A program made the translations under genes and the position numbers. Of a DNA stretch of 64,000 bases, positions 8,825-19,138 are shown piece by piece. A model generated the notes under the pieces. It searched no databases. It saw only the letters and a program-made list of their open reading frames with translations, and was not told where the DNA came from. Position 1 is the stretch's first letter; every line of letters starts with the position of its first letter. The DNA is from Pontibacter ummariensis (GTDB taxonomy: Bacteria; Bacteroidota; Bacteroidia; Cytophagales; Hymenobacteraceae), in the NCBI RefSeq assembly GCF_900188175.1, contig NZ_FZOQ01000010.1, positions 124,001 through 188,000 on the forward strand, in the 5' to 3' direction.

Positions 8825-9430
8825 TTGGTCCTCCTTACTGAAATACAGTACAACCCGCCGGTAGCTTACTTCTGGCACGCGCTTCGCTCTGATCGTGTAC
8901 TGATAGAGCAGCATGAAAATTATACGAAGCAAAGTTACCGCAACCGCTGCCATGTACTTACGGCACAGGGAGTACAGGTCCTCAGCATTCCTGTTTTGCG
9001 GGGAGGCAGCAAGGACAAAACCCCTATAACAACAGTCGAGATAGACTATAGCCAAAAGTGGTACAAGGTACACTGGCGCACCATACAGGCGGCGTATGGC
9101 CGGGCCCCCTATTTTGAATTTTACAGTGATTACATCAGGGAAGTGTATGAGCGGCAGCCAAAATATTTGTTCGAGCTGAATGTGGATTTGTTAGGACTTT
9201 ATTTTAAATTACTAAAGCTAGACAGGCCTGTGGGCTTTACAGAAGCATACCAGACAGAAGTGCCCGCCAACGTGTTGGATTTAAGGAATAAGATACATCC
9301 TAAAATCTATCCTGACAATTTGCACGTAAAACCATATACGCAAGTATTTGGCAAACAATTTGCATCAGAGCTTAGTATAATTGACTTGTTGTTTACACAG
9401 GGGCCAGCGTCACTCACTTACCTACAGTAA
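8825..9430 (+). CDS. WbqC-like family protein
   Basis: 201 residues, beginning with TTG at 8825; no ATG is available between the upstream in-frame stop (8804) and the conserved N-terminus. The family pattern is clear: 'IQYNPPVAYF' near the start, then 'ENYTKQSYRNRCHVLTAQG', 'LSIPVLRGG', and 'KWYKVHWRTIQAAYGRAPYFEFY'. WbqC proteins are found in O-antigen and sugar clusters and broadly in Bacteroidota as single genes; their chemistry is not established. It is divergent from the LpxL-type gene, and both could contribute to surface glycolipid, which is only an inference. Confidence 0.85.
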   Translation: MVLLTEIQYNPPVAYFWHALRSDRVLIEQHENYTKQSYRNRCHVLTAQGVQVLSIPVLRGGSKDKTPITTVEIDYSQKWYKVHWRTIQAAYGRAPYFEFYSDYIREVYERQPKYLFELNVDLLGLYFKLLKLDRPVGFTEAYQTEVPANVLDLRNKIHPKIYPDNLHVKPYTQVFGKQFASELSIIDLLFTQGPASLTYLQ

Positions 9431-9552
9431 AGGCGGCCATTTAGCTGAAACATTTATTCTGCACAGCTGGTTTAAAAACATAGGCTCCTCCTGTTAGCCG
9501 CAATCAATTATAAGTATAAGACTTTTTAAAGAAGACACGGAGTATAGTATAC

Positions 9553-12159
9553 ATGGAAGCAAAATTCTCAAACCGAGTAAAGGAGGTCATCTCACTCAGC
9601 CGTGAGGAAGCTATTCGGCTTGGCCATGATTACATCGGCACCGAACACCTGGTGCTGGGTATGATTCGGGAGGGAGAAGGTACAGCCATTGCTCTGCTGA
9701 AGAAGCTTGGCGTTTCGATAGATGAGTTAAAGTACGCTTTAGAACAGGCTACACGAAATACAGCGACGCAAAGCAGCAACATTACCGGCAGTATTCCCCT
9801 TACCAAGCAGACTGAGAAGGTTCTGAAGATAACGTATCTGGAGGCAAAAATCTTCAAGAGCGATATCATTGGCACAGAGCATCTCCTTTTATCCATCCTG
9901 CGGGATGAAGACAACATTTCTTCACAAATTTTAGGGAAATTCAACGTGAACTACGAAGCAATAAGAGACTCTCTGGATTATCATAGCAATAATCCGTTGG
10001 CCTCGTCTGACACAGACGACACGGATGATTCTGACAAGTTATTTGGCAGCTCATCTTCTCGCTCTGGCAGCAGCGCCAGCAAGAAGTCCGGCGAAAAGTC
10101 ACGCACCCCGGTGCTGGACAACTTTGGCCGTGACCTGACCAAGCTGGCAGAAGAAGACAAGCTGGACCCAATAGTTGGTCGCGAAAAAGAAATTGAGCGC
10201 GTGGCCCAGGTACTGAGCCGCCGTAAGAAAAACAACCCCATCCTCATTGGTGAGCCGGGTGTAGGTAAAACCGCCATTGCAGAGGGCCTGGCCCTGCGCA
10301 TTGTGCAGAAAAAGGTGAGCCGCGTGCTGTTTAACAAGCGTGTGGTGACCCTCGACCTTGCCTCGCTGGTAGCCGGCACCAAGTACCGTGGCCAGTTTGA
10401 GGAGCGCATGAAGGCGGTGATGAACGAGCTGGAGAAGTCTCCGGACGTGATCCTGTTCATTGACGAGCTGCACACAATTGTAGGTGCTGGTGGTGCCTCT
10501 GGCTCCCTGGATGCCTCCAACATGTTCAAGCCTGCGCTAGCCCGTGGCGAGATCCAGTGCATCGGTGCGACTACGTTAGATGAATACCGCCAGTACATTG
10601 AGAAAGATGGTGCCCTGGCTCGTCGTTTCCAGATCGTGATGGTAGACCCTACCACACCAGAGGAAACAGTAGAGATCCTGAACAACATTAAGGACAAGTA
10701 TCAGGACCACCACCACGTGAACTACACAGACAAGGCCATTGAGGCCTGCGTGAAGCTGAGCGATCGTTACATGAGTGACCGATTCCTGCCAGACAAGGCG
10801 ATCGACATTTTGGACGAGGCTGGTGCGCGCGTGCACATCAATAACATCATCGTACCGGATGATATCCTGAAGCTCGAAGAGCAGATCGAGAACATCAAGG
10901 TAGAGAAAAACCGCGTGGTGAAAAGCCAGAAGTACGAAGAGGCTGCGCAACTGCGTGATAAAGAGAAGAAGCTCATCGACCAGCTGGAGCAGGCTAAGCG
11001 CGACTGGGAAGAAGAGACGAAGAAGAAGCGTTACACCGTAAAAGAGGAAAATGTGGCAGAAGTTATTGCCATGATGACAGGTATTCCGGTGAAGCGTATC
11101 GCTCAGAACGAAGGTGTGAAGCTCCTGAACATGGGCGAAGAGCTGAAAGGCAAAGTGATCGGACAGGACAAGGCAATCCAGCAGTTGGTGAAAGCTATCC
11201 AGCGTACGCGTGTGGGTCTGAAGGACCCGAAGAAGCCGATCGGTTCCTTCGTGTTCCTGGGTCCGACTGGTGTAGGTAAAACAGAGCTCGCAAAAGTACT
11301 GGCTACGTACCTGTTCGATAAGGAGGACTCGCTGGTGCGAATTGACATGAGTGAGTACATGGAGAAATTCAGTGTGTCTCGCCTGGTGGGAGCGCCTCCG
11401 GGATACGTGGGCTACGAAGAAGGCGGCCAGCTGACCGAGAAGATCCGACGCAAGCCATACTCTGTGGTATTGCTGGATGAGATCGAGAAAGCGCACCCGG
11501 ATGTGTACAACCTGCTCCTGCAGGTGCTGGATGATGGTATTCTGACAGACGGACTAGGCCGTAAGGTTGACTTCCGTAACACGATCATCATCATGACCTC
11601 GAACATCGGTGCCCGTGACTTGCAAGACTTTGGTGCCGGTATCGGTTTCATGTCGAAGAGCAAGCAGGAGAACGTGGACGACATCATGAAGGGCACGATT
11701 GCAAGCGCCCTGAAGAAAACGTTCTCGCCGGAGTTCCTGAACCGCCTGGATGATGTGATCGTGTTTAACTCACTTAACCGTGAGGACATGCACAAGATCA
11801 TCGAGCTGTCGCTTAGCAAGCTGTTCACACGTGTGGAAACGCTCGGTTACACGATTGAGTTGACCAAAGCCGCAAAAGACTTTGTGGCGGAGAAAGGCTA
11901 CGATCCGAAGTACGGTGCCCGTCCGTTGAACCGCGCGATACAGAAATACATTGAGGATCCGATCGCAGAGGAGATTCTGAAAGCAGAGGTAAATCAGGGC
12001 GATGTAATCCTGGTAGACCACAAGGAGGGCGAAGAGAAGCTGACCTTCACATCCAAGAAAAGCAATGGCAAAAAAGCCAAAGGCGCTTCTGACGAGAGTG
12101 AGGAAGAAAAAGAGCCGTCCAAGTCATCCGGTTCAGATAAATCGAAAGACAAAGAATAA
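9553..12159 (+). CDS. clpC: AAA+ unfoldase ClpC
   Basis: 868 residues. Two Clp_N repeats occupy about residues 1-145. The first ATPase domain has Walker A GEPGVGKT near residue 232 and Walker B FIDELH. A UVR-type coiled middle domain ([18 protein letters not shown]) lies at about 446-480. The second ATPase domain has Walker A GPTGVGKT near 570 and a C-terminal D2-small domain. ClpC unfolds proteins for ClpP in general and stress proteolysis. The C-terminus is an unusual lysine/serine/glutamate tail of about 40 residues. No clpP or mcsB neighbours occur in the window. It is followed by a strong terminator. Confidence 0.97.
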   Translation: MEAKFSNRVKEVISLSREEAIRLGHDYIGTEHLVLGMIREGEGTAIALLKKLGVSIDELKYALEQATRNTATQSSNITGSIPLTKQTEKVLKITYLEAKIFKSDIIGTEHLLLSILRDEDNISSQILGKFNVNYEAIRDSLDYHSNNPLASSDTDDTDDSDKLFGSSSSRSGSSASKKSGEKSRTPVLDNFGRDLTKLAEEDKLDPIVGREKEIERVAQVLSRRKKNNPILIGEPGVGKTAIAEGLALRIVQKKVSRVLFNKRVVTLDLASLVAGTKYRGQFEERMKAVMNELEKSPDVILFIDELHTIVGAGGASGSLDASNMFKPALARGEIQCIGATTLDEYRQYIEKDGALARRFQIVMVDPTTPEETVEILNNIKDKYQDHHHVNYTDKAIEACVKLSDRYMSDRFLPDKAIDILDEAGARVHINNIIVPDDILKLEEQIENIKVEKNRVVKSQKYEEAAQLRDKEKKLIDQLEQAKRDWEEETKKKRYTVKEENVAEVIAMMTGIPVKRIAQNEGVKLLNMGEELKGKVIGQDKAIQQLVKAIQRTRVGLKDPKKPIGSFVFLGPTGVGKTELAKVLATYLFDKEDSLVRIDMSEYMEKFSVSRLVGAPPGYVGYEEGGQLTEKIRRKPYSVVLLDEIEKAHPDVYNLLLQVLDDGILTDGLGRKVDFRNTIIIMTSNIGARDLQDFGAGIGFMSKSKQENVDDIMKGTIASALKKTFSPEFLNRLDDVIVFNSLNREDMHKIIELSLSKLFTRVETLGYTIELTKAAKDFVAEKGYDPKYGARPLNRAIQKYIEDPIAEEILKAEVNQGDVILVDHKEGEEKLTFTSKKSNGKKAKGASDESEEEKEPSKSSGSDKSKDKE

Positions 12160-12172
12160 GTTTTGATAATTT

Positions 12173-12210
12173 AAAAATAAGGGCTGTCCGTTGGGCAGCC
12201 CTTATTTTTT
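12173..12210 (+). terminator. Terminator of clpC
   Basis: A 14-bp inverted repeat (12173-12186 with 12196-12209, core AAGGGCTG / CAGCCCTT) ends in a run of T. It begins 14 bases after the clpC stop codon. Confidence 0.85.
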
Positions 12211-12355
12211 ATCCTTCCGCCTTTCGTTATATTTTCAATGTTATAAGTATGACTATATATACAAAAAGTTATACGCCCTTACCGTATTTAGCTGCATATT
12301 TTTTAAATTTGGGAAAAGATCATTTCATACTATACAACGAGTTATACCTCACTTC

Positions 12356-13915
12356 ATGGCCGAAGAAATCAGAAAAGCACAATTAGAGACACTCGAGCGC
12401 AAGAATGCCGAGGCACTGCTTGGAGGCGGACAGGACCGAATAGACGCACAACACAAAAAAGGCAAACTCACAGCCCGGGAACGCATTGAGTTGCTGCTGG
12501 ATGAAGGCTCTTTTGAAGAGATCGGCAAGTTTGTAATGCACCGTTCAAAAGACTTCGGTCTCGACAAGCAGTACTACCTGGGCGATGGCGTGGTAACAGG
12601 CTACGGCACCATCAACGGCCGACTGGTCTACATCTTCTCGCAGGATTTCACGGTGTTGGGAGGCTCCCTCTCAGAAACACATGCCGAGAAAATCGTTAAG
12701 ATCATGGAGCTGGCCATGAAAAACGGTGCCCCGGTCATTGGCCTTAACGACTCAGGGGGTGCCCGTATACAGGAAGGCGTGGTATCGCTTGGTGGCTATG
12801 CCGACATCTTCTACCGCAACACCCTGGCCTCCGGGGTTATTCCGCAAATTTCAGCCATTATGGGCCCATGCGCTGGGGGTGCCGTGTACTCACCGGCCAT
12901 CACCGACTTTATCATGATGGTGGAAGACACTTCCTATATGTTCGTGACCGGGCCAAACGTGGTAAAAACCGTAACGCACGAGGAAGTGACCTCCGAAGAA
13001 CTGGGCGGTGCGAGTACCCACAGTACGAAGAGCGGCGTAACGCATTTTTCCTGCGCCAATGAGGTAGAGTGTATCAACTACATCAAGAAACTGCTTAGCT
13101 ATGTTCCTCAGAACTGTGAGGAACTTCCTCCTGCCCTACCTTATGAATCGACAGGCAGTGAGATACGCGACGTGCTGGATACGATTGTACCCGAAAACCC
13201 GAACCAGCCCTACGACATCCGTGAAGTAATTGAGGGCATCATTGACGGGGACTCTTTCTTCGAGGTCCACAAAAACTTCGGCGAAAACATCGTAGTAGGC
13301 TTTGCCCGCCTTGGGGGCCGCAGCATCGGCATCGTGGGCAACCAGCCAGCCGTACTGGCCGGTGTGCTGGACATCAACGCCAGTACCAAAGCAGCCCGCT
13401 TCGTGCGCTTCTGCGATAGCTTTAATGTACCCCTGCTGGTACTGGAGGACGTACCGGGCTTCCTGCCAGGCACAGACCAGGAGTGGCGCGGTATCATCAC
13501 CAACGGCGCCAAGCTGCTGTATGCCTTCTGCGAGGCCACCGTTCCCCGCATCACCGTTATCACGCGCAAGGCATACGGCGGTGCTTACGACGTGATGAAC
13601 TCAAAGCACATTGGCGCTGACATGAACTTCGCCTGGCCAACAGCCGAGATTGCCGTAATGGGTGCCCAGGGTGCCGCCGAAATTATCTTTAAACGCGAGA
13701 TTGCCGCCGCCGAGGACCCGGAAGCCAAGCTGGCAGAGAAGGTACAGGAATACAAGGAGAAGTTTGCCACCCCATACCGTGCCGCACACCGTGGCTTTAT
13801 TGATGAGGTAATCAAGCCAAACGAAACACGGGCTAAGCTGATAAAAGCCTTTAAGATGCTGGAGAACAAAGCAGTAACCCTGCCACGTAAAAAACACGGA
13901 AACATTCCGCTCTAA
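12356..13915 (+). CDS. Acyl-CoA carboxylase beta subunit (propionyl-CoA/methylmalonyl-CoA type)
   Basis: 519 residues from the ATG at 12356 (MAEEIRKAQ). The frame is open upstream to 12191, but that extension begins inside the clpC terminator and has no homology pattern, so I reject it. The two carboxyltransferase halves are visible: '[20 protein letters not shown]' and '[18 protein letters not shown]' in the first, and '[21 protein letters not shown]', '[10 protein letters not shown]' and '[11 protein letters not shown]' in the second. It transfers carboxyl from carboxybiotin to propionyl-CoA or a related acyl-CoA. No biotin carboxylase or biotin carrier gene is adjacent, so its partners are encoded elsewhere. 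Confidence 0.93.
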   Translation: MAEEIRKAQLETLERKNAEALLGGGQDRIDAQHKKGKLTARERIELLLDEGSFEEIGKFVMHRSKDFGLDKQYYLGDGVVTGYGTINGRLVYIFSQDFTVLGGSLSETHAEKIVKIMELAMKNGAPVIGLNDSGGARIQEGVVSLGGYADIFYRNTLASGVIPQISAIMGPCAGGAVYSPAITDFIMMVEDTSYMFVTGPNVVKTVTHEEVTSEELGGASTHSTKSGVTHFSCANEVECINYIKKLLSYVPQNCEELPPALPYESTGSEIRDVLDTIVPENPNQPYDIREVIEGIIDGDSFFEVHKNFGENIVVGFARLGGRSIGIVGNQPAVLAGVLDINASTKAARFVRFCDSFNVPLLVLEDVPGFLPGTDQEWRGIITNGAKLLYAFCEATVPRITVITRKAYGGAYDVMNSKHIGADMNFAWPTAEIAVMGAQGAAEIIFKREIAAAEDPEAKLAEKVQEYKEKFATPYRAAHRGFIDEVIKPNETRAKLIKAFKMLENKAVTLPRKKHGNIPL

Positions 13916-13941
13916 TCTTACATACACTGTATTTACGGCCT

Positions 13942-13976
13942 GCCTTCTAGCACCACCTTTGCTGGAAGGCGGGTTT
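13942..13976 (+). terminator. Terminator of the carboxylase gene
   Basis: The arms GCCTTCTAGCA (13942-13952) and TGCTGGAAGGC (13960-13970) pair with one U-G pair, followed by GGGTTTT. Confidence 0.75.
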
Positions 13977-14010
13977 TGCACCATAATCTAATCACCGACA
14001 CCTTAAACAA

Positions 14011-15081
14011 ATGCGACAAGAATCTTTTGATTTCCTACAGAAGTATTTAAATAACTCCTCCCCTACCGGTTTTGAGGTAGAAGGGCAAAAACTGTGGCTC
14101 GACTACATAAAACCATACATCGACGATTACTTTGTGGATACATACGGCACCGTGGTAGGTGTTGTAAACCCACAGGCCGACTATAAAGTGGTGATCGAGG
14201 CACATGCCGACGAGATCTCCTGGTTCGTAAACTACATCACACCGGAAGGCTACATCTATGTGCGCCGCAACGGCGGCTCTGATGCCCTGATTGCCCCATC
14301 GAAGCGGGTAAATATTTACACCTCTAAAGGTGTTGTAAAAGCAGTGTTCGGCTGGCCAGCCATCCACGTGCGAAAAACGGAAAACGACAAGGCTCCTGCG
14401 ATAGAAACAATCTTCCTGGACTGCGGTGCCAACAGCCGTGACGAAGTGGAGGAAATGGGCGTGCACGTAGGATGCGTGGTGACGTTCGAGGATGAGTTCA
14501 CTGTAATGAACGACCGTTACTATGTAGGCCGTGCCCTGGACAACCGCATTGGTGGCTTCATGATTGCCGAGGTGGCGCGCCAGCTGAAGGAAAACAACAA
14601 ACAGTTGCCGTTCGGACTGTACATCGTGAATGCGGTGCAGGAGGAGATCGGCTTGCGTGGAGCCGAGATGGTAGCGCACCGCATCAAGCCGGATGTAGCC
14701 ATTATCACGGACGTCACGCACGACACGCAGTCGCCGATGTACGAAAAGAAAACCAGCGGCGATATTCACTGTGGCAAGGGCCCTGTGATTGCTTATGGCC
14801 CGGCAGTACAAAACAATGTGCGTGACCTGGTGATCAACACCGCCAAAGAAAAGGATATCCCATTCCAGCGCTCGGCAGTTTCCCGCAACACGGGTACTGA
14901 TACGGACGCCTTTGCCTACTCTAACGCAGGCGTGGCTTCGGCCCTGATCTCGCTCCCGCTGAAGTACATGCATACGACTGTGGAAACAGTGCACAAGGAT
15001 GACGTAGATAATGTGATCAACCTGATCTACGAAACAGTGTTAAAGATCCAGGACAAGCAGGATTTCCGCTACCTGAGCTAA
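14011..15081 (+). CDS. M42-family metallo-aminopeptidase (PepA/FrvX-like)
   Basis: 356 residues. The two-metal site is marked by EAHADEIS (His65, Asp67), 'YVGRALDNRIGG' (bridging Asp), the catalytic pair in 'VQEEIGLRGAEM', 'VAIITDVTHD' and the last histidine in 'PLKYMHTTVETVHKDD'. M42 peptidases form cytoplasmic dodecamers that trim short peptides from the N-terminus; some members act as cellulases only by mis-annotation. It lies between two terminators and is a single-gene unit. Confidence 0.93.
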   Translation: MRQESFDFLQKYLNNSSPTGFEVEGQKLWLDYIKPYIDDYFVDTYGTVVGVVNPQADYKVVIEAHADEISWFVNYITPEGYIYVRRNGGSDALIAPSKRVNIYTSKGVVKAVFGWPAIHVRKTENDKAPAIETIFLDCGANSRDEVEEMGVHVGCVVTFEDEFTVMNDRYYVGRALDNRIGGFMIAEVARQLKENNKQLPFGLYIVNAVQEEIGLRGAEMVAHRIKPDVAIITDVTHDTQSPMYEKKTSGDIHCGKGPVIAYGPAVQNNVRDLVINTAKEKDIPFQRSAVSRNTGTDTDAFAYSNAGVASALISLPLKYMHTTVETVHKDDVDNVINLIYETVLKIQDKQDFRYLS

Positions 15082-15104
15082 CAATATACCTGCTCCAGCA
15101 CATC

Positions 15105-15138
15105 AAAACCTCACAGTGAACGTTAGCTGTGGGGTTTT
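15105..15138 (+). terminator. Terminator of the M42 peptidase gene
   Basis: Inverted repeat AAAACCTCACAG / CTGTGGGGTTTT (15105-15116 with 15127-15138) with one T-G pair and a 10-base loop, ending in TTTT. Confidence 0.7.
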
Positions 15139-15186
15139 GCTTTATAAGTCAAGGCCTGGACTTAAACAGATGGCCACCATTGTACC

Positions 15187-15429
15187 ATGAACAGATACGT
15201 ATTCTGGGTTTTAATCATCTTGCCCTGGTTTATCCTTGCAGTGTTTCTAACCCAAAACCGTGACGCCAGTGTAAGGGCGCTGGCACTTATCATGCTGCTG
15301 ATTCACCTCTGTATCGTGGTAAATGCCAGAAGAAAAGCAGTAGGCTTATCGGCGGCAGAAACGTTCAAAGCCTTTGTACCTTTATGGGGAGCGCAGGAAT
15401 ACAATCGTCTGTTCTTTCAGGAGGTGTAG
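15187..15429 (+). CDS. Small two-helix membrane protein of unknown function
   Basis: 80 residues. Two hydrophobic stretches (residues about 5-22 and 31-47) are joined by a short polar loop (TQNRDASVRA), and an amphipathic C-terminus follows (FVPLWGAQEYNRLFFQEV). No family is recognised. The codon use and the spacing after the terminator at 15105-15138 suggest a real gene. It precedes the periplasmic-binding-type gene by 72 bases and could be co-transcribed with it. Confidence 0.6.
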   Translation: MNRYVFWVLIILPWFILAVFLTQNRDASVRALALIMLLIHLCIVVNARRKAVGLSAAETFKAFVPLWGAQEYNRLFFQEV

Positions 15430-15501
15430 CCGCCGAACGCACAACAGGATTTGCAGCGTGGTTTACACCTTTTTTCGTGTCTAACTTTAACTATCTCTCC
15501 A

Positions 15502-16308
15502 GTGACTTTTACCGATCAAATGGGCCACCAGGTAAGACTAACACAACTGCCTCAGCGCATCGTTTCGCTTGTGCCTTCCCAAACAGAGCTGTTGTTTGAT
15601 TTGGGCTTAGGCGACCGCATAGTGGGCGTAACTAAGTTTTGCATACACCCAAAGGAGTTGACAAAGGAGAAAAGAATCATTGGGGGCACGAAGAACTTCC
15701 ACTTCGACAAAATTGAGGATGCACACCCGGACCTCATCATTGGCAACAAAGAAGAGAATTACAAAGAAGGCATAGAGCAACTGCAGGAGAAGTATAAAGT
15801 CTGGATGAGTGACATCTATACCCTAGCCGATGCACTGAAAATGATAAAACAAGTAGGGCAGCTAACAGGCACAGAAGCCAAAGCAGAAGAACTGGCGCAG
15901 CACATTAGCACAGGATTTGCACAACTGCAACCAGCACAGCCAGCCATATCCACAGCCTATTTTATCTGGCGCAAGCCCTATATGGCGGTGGGTAGTAACA
16001 ATATCATAGACCACATGCTGCAACGCAGTGGCTTCTCTAATGCGTGGGCCGCACAGGCACGCTACCCTGAAATCACACCAGAACAATTACAACAAGCTAA
16101 CCCGCAGCTTATCCTCTTGTCCTCAGAGCCCTACCCTTTCAAGGCGAAACACATCCAGGAGTTCCAGCAACTCTGCCCCCAGGCACTGATTAAAGTAGTG
16201 GACGGCGAGATGTTCAGTTGGTACGGCAGCAGGCTTTTGCAGGCGCCATCCTACTTGCAGCAGCTAATAAACACTGTTCAAGCAGAACTACAGGCCTACG
16301 GAAGCTGA
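15502..16308 (+). CDS. Helical-backbone metal receptor, BtuF/FecB-like substrate-binding protein
   Basis: 268 residues from a GTG at 15502 (V/M-TFTDQMGHQVRLTQLPQRI). The frame is open to a TTG at 15451, but that leader does not make a convincing signal peptide. The pattern 'PQRIVSLVPSQTELLFDLGLGDRIVGVTKFC' followed by 'GGTKNFHFDKIEDAHPDLIIGNKEEN' matches the cobalamin/haem receptor fold (two lobes joined by a long helix). These proteins usually feed a BtuCD-type transporter; the lack of a clear signal peptide and of transporter genes nearby is typical of many Bacteroidota copies, whose role is uncertain. Confidence 0.82.
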   Translation: MTFTDQMGHQVRLTQLPQRIVSLVPSQTELLFDLGLGDRIVGVTKFCIHPKELTKEKRIIGGTKNFHFDKIEDAHPDLIIGNKEENYKEGIEQLQEKYKVWMSDIYTLADALKMIKQVGQLTGTEAKAEELAQHISTGFAQLQPAQPAISTAYFIWRKPYMAVGSNNIIDHMLQRSGFSNAWAAQARYPEITPEQLQQANPQLILLSSEPYPFKAKHIQEFQQLCPQALIKVVDGEMFSWYGSRLLQAPSYLQQLINTVQAELQAYGS

Positions 16309-16309
16309 T

Positions 16310-16352
16310 AAAAATGAAATGGCCGGGATACTTCCCCGGCCATTTCATTTTT
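16310..16352. terminator. Bidirectional terminator between the receptor gene and aroA
   Basis: An 18-bp inverted repeat (16310-16327 with 16335-16352, core ATGGCCGGG / CCCGGCCAT) with A and T ends. It can stop transcription of both convergent genes. Confidence 0.85.
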
Positions 16353-16360
16353 ACTACTGT

Positions 16361-17590
16361 TTACTCGTTCTCTTTTATCTCGAAACCTACCTTCTCCAGA
16401 TCTTCCCAGTAACGGGGGTAGGACTTACGCACCACGCTCGGCTCCTGTATCTCTACGGGAGCTAGTAAGGCAAGCGGGGCAAAAGCCATCGCCATGCGGT
16501 GGTCCTGGTAAGTGCGGAAAGACAGTTCTTCTTTGGTTAGGATACCCGGCTCCAGGCGGAACACGCCCGGGCTGATCTCCTGCAAGGAGGAGTTCATGCC
16601 CAGCACCTCGATTTGTAAGGCCTGAATGCGGTCTGTTTCTTTAATGCGCAGACTCTCCAATCCGGTCATCTCCACGGTTATACCCAAACCAGCACAAAGG
16701 GCTACGATTGTCTGTGCCAGGTCAGGGCAGTCGGCAAAGTCCAGCGCCAGGTACTTTTCATGCTCCTTCTTGGTCAGTTTCACTCCCTCTTCTGTAAAGG
16801 ATGTGTGCACCCCCAGGCGGTACATGATGTTCACGATGGCGCTGTCGCCTTGGAAAGACTTTTCCCTCAGCCCCAACAAGGTAATATCAGCCTCTTTGGC
16901 CAAAGCAACTAGGCTGTACCAATAGCTCGAAGCCGACCAGTCGGACTCCACGTGGAAACTCGCCGCTTTGTACTGCTGGTGTGCCACGGTAATGGTGTTG
17001 CCTTCAAAGTTGGCTGAGACCCCGAAGTGTTCCATCAATGATAGCGTCATCTCGATATAAGGCCTTGAGCCGATCTTACCTTCCAACTCTAATGTGAGCC
17101 CCTCCGGTAGGAGCGGTGCCACCATCAGCAGGGCCGAGATGTACTGGCTGCTGATGTCGCTTCGTACTTTTAACCTGTTCTTACCGTTGCCGCTAAAGCC
17201 CTTCATCCGTAAGGGCGGATAGCCTTCCTCACCCAGGTACTCAATGTTTGCCCCTAACTCCTGCAGTGCCTCCACCAGCACCTTTATAGGTCGTTGGCAC
17301 ATACGCGCTGTTCCAGTTAATACTTTTTGCTGGCCTGTTACGGCATAATAAGCCGTCAGAAAGCGCATAACGGTACCGGCATCCTCCGCATCTATTGTCT
17401 CGGCATCGCTTTTTAATAAGCGTTGCAGCAGCTGCGTATCGTTGGCCTCCGAAAGGTTGTGCAGTTCCGATTCTTTTCCGGAAAGCGCCGCAATGATCAA
17501 GGCACGGTTGGCTTCACTTTTAGAAGCAGGCAATTTTATCTTCCCCTCCAGAATACCTGTAGGGTGCTTTAAGGTAATGCTTTGGCTCAT
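16361..17590 (-). CDS. aroA: 3-phosphoshikimate 1-carboxyvinyltransferase (EPSP synthase)
   Basis: 409 residues. The N-terminal substrate-binding block is KLPASKSEANRALIIAAL. The 'DAGTVMRFLTAYYAVT' segment corresponds to the usual NAGTxxR motif, and 'RIKETDRIQAL' to the family K-E-x-D-R motif. The end carries 'TYQDHRMAMAFAPLAL'. The enzyme condenses shikimate-3-phosphate with phosphoenolpyruvate in chorismate synthesis. It is slightly shorter than the 427-residue E. coli enzyme. The ATG overlaps the aroB stop by four bases (17587-17590), so the two genes form one operon. Confidence 0.95.
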   Translation of the reverse strand: MSQSITLKHPTGILEGKIKLPASKSEANRALIIAALSGKESELHNLSEANDTQLLQRLLKSDAETIDAEDAGTVMRFLTAYYAVTGQQKVLTGTARMCQRPIKVLVEALQELGANIEYLGEEGYPPLRMKGFSGNGKNRLKVRSDISSQYISALLMVAPLLPEGLTLELEGKIGSRPYIEMTLSLMEHFGVSANFEGNTITVAHQQYKAASFHVESDWSASSYWYSLVALAKEADITLLGLREKSFQGDSAIVNIMYRLGVHTSFTEEGVKLTKKEHEKYLALDFADCPDLAQTIVALCAGLGITVEMTGLESLRIKETDRIQALQIEVLGMNSSLQEISPGVFRLEPGILTKEELSFRTYQDHRMAMAFAPLALLAPVEIQEPSVVRKSYPRYWEDLEKVGFEIKENE

Positions 17591-18624
17591 AATAATTGAT
17601 AGTAACGTAAAGAGGCTTGTATTTCCTGCAGCGTTACGGGCTGGTCATATACCGCTTTTCCGATGCCTTGCAGCAGGGTACAGTTAATAGTAGAACGGGT
17701 GTTTTTCTTGTCTTGCAAGGCTAGCTGGGACATGCGCTGGATGTCTTGTTCTGAGAGCTGCACCTTCTCGTAAATGGACACAATGAAAGTCTCTATCCTG
17801 TCCAGCTCTTCCTGCGTGAGCAACTCATGTTTTACTGAAAGCCAGGCCTCACAGAGCATGCCCACGGCAATGGCCTCGCCATGCAGCAGTTCCCGCCCCG
17901 GCTGGTCCATCAGGTAACTTTCCACGGCATGCCCTACGGTATGGCCAAAGTTCAGGACTTTCCGGTAGCCTCCTTCCAGGGGGTCCTTCTCCACTACTTC
18001 AGCCTTGATGTTCACCGAATGGCGAATCAAACCTTCCCAATCCTCGGTAAACAAACCGATGTGGCGCTGCTCTTTAAAGGCCTCCGCGTCGGCAATAAGC
18101 CAGTGCTTGATGATTTCGGCGTAGCCAGACTTAAGCTGGCGGTGAGGCAGGGTCTGTAAAAAAGCAGGGTTAATAAAAACAGCCTGTGGCTCCTCGTAAG
18201 TCCCGATATGGTTCTTCAGGCCATGGAAGTCAACACCTGTCTTGCCCCCGACACTGGCATCCACCTGCGCCAACAGCGTGGTGGGTACCTGCACAAAGAA
18301 GATGCCCCGCTTAAAGACAGCAGCGCAGAAGCCGCCCATGTCGCCAATCACACCGCCTCCCAGGTTCACCAGCACCGACCAACGGTCCAGGTGCAGTTCT
18401 GTCATGCGCTGCCAGATGTGCTCACAGGTCTGCAGTGTCTTATGTTCTTCACCGCTTTTTACCTGGATAAGGTCATGCTCCGGCAGGTGAGGTTTGAGTA
18501 AGGGGTAACAGTGGTGGAGGGTATGCTCATCCACCAGCACGACCACTTTACTAAAAGCGCGGTTTTGCAACAGGATCGGCAGTTCCTGCAGCACGTTGCT
18601 TCCTATATGGATAGTCTCAGTCAT
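17587..18624 (-). CDS. aroB: 3-dehydroquinate synthase
   Basis: 345 residues. NAD-binding and active-site motifs are seen: GGGVIGDMGGFCAAVFKRG, 'TTLLAQVDASVGGKTGVD', the zinc ligands in 'KSGYAEIIKHW' and 'GHTVGHAVES ... LLHGEAIAVGM'. It cyclises DAHP to 3-dehydroquinate, two steps ahead of the shikimate kinase reaction in the same pathway as the downstream, overlapping aroA. Confidence 0.95.
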   Translation of the reverse strand: MTETIHIGSNVLQELPILLQNRAFSKVVVLVDEHTLHHCYPLLKPHLPEHDLIQVKSGEEHKTLQTCEHIWQRMTELHLDRWSVLVNLGGGVIGDMGGFCAAVFKRGIFFVQVPTTLLAQVDASVGGKTGVDFHGLKNHIGTYEEPQAVFINPAFLQTLPHRQLKSGYAEIIKHWLIADAEAFKEQRHIGLFTEDWEGLIRHSVNIKAEVVEKDPLEGGYRKVLNFGHTVGHAVESYLMDQPGRELLHGEAIAVGMLCEAWLSVKHELLTQEELDRIETFIVSIYEKVQLSEQDIQRMSQLALQDKKNTRSTINCTLLQGIGKAVYDQPVTLQEIQASLRYYQLL

Positions 18625-19089
18625 TTTATTCTATAGGCTTACGTCCGGCACTTTAGCACGGGCCCGTCTTTGAAAATGCGGTGGTTTGTTTCTAACTGCC
18701 TTTAACTGGTAGTCCTGTAGCCACCCATCAAACCTTAAATCTAAGGCTTTTTATGAAACGGGGTAAATTAAATTACATTCACCTGCATCGCCCCTGCTGC
18801 TAGCTCCTCCTGGTGGCCCTGCTTAGCTACGGCTGTTCGCTTACCTTTACCTTCTTTCATACTGTCTTTGTTTGCACTCTAAAGCCCTCCCCAATATCAA
18901 TTTGTGTCCTATTCCCAACGAGCCTACTTGATGGGAAAACTCGCCGCCCTCCGGGTAAAAAGCCTCTTTTTGCTCCCTATATAGCAGAAACGCATGAAGG
19001 AAAAGCAGAATTTACGCAACGCAAGAGCACAGGGAGGAGTTAAGAGGGTAGCGGGAAATAAATAACAGTGCAACTGTGCCGGCAGATGA
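18625..19089. other. Intergenic region between aroB and proline dehydrogenase
   Basis: About 465 bases with no supported gene. A 76-codon open frame (18813-19043, plus) starts with a non-ATG codon and has a hydrophobic start, but no lipobox or family pattern, so I do not call it. I see no RNA fold or repeat. The aroB promoter should lie at the left end, but no clear -7 box was found. Confidence 0.5.
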
Positions 19090-19119
19090 TTGCCAGCAGT
19101 AGCGGATGCGCTATCTTTG
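19090..19119 (+). promoter_or_regulatory. Housekeeping promoter of proline dehydrogenase
   Basis: TTG at 19090-19092 and TATCTTTG at 19112-19119, 19 bases apart, match the Bacteroidota -33/-7 consensus. Transcription should start near 19126, which excludes the in-frame ATG at 19106 as a start. Confidence 0.75.
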
Positions 19120-19138
19120 CTACGTTAATACCATGTAC

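Noticed and set aside
10576..11496. 306-codon antisense frame within clpC
   Set aside because: Long antisense frames are common opposite highly conserved, GC-skewed codons; the clpC frame explains the sequence.
12191..12355. N-terminal extension of the acyl-CoA carboxylase frame by 55 codons
   Set aside because: It begins inside the clpC terminator and shows no family pattern; the ATG at 12356 matches the usual N-terminus.
14047..14994. 315-codon antisense frame in the M42 gene
   Set aside because: The forward frame carries all metal-ligand motifs; the reverse frame has histidine/valine-rich shadow composition.
18813..19043. 76-codon frame before proline dehydrogenase
   Set aside because: Non-ATG start, no lipobox, no known pattern and low-complexity composition.
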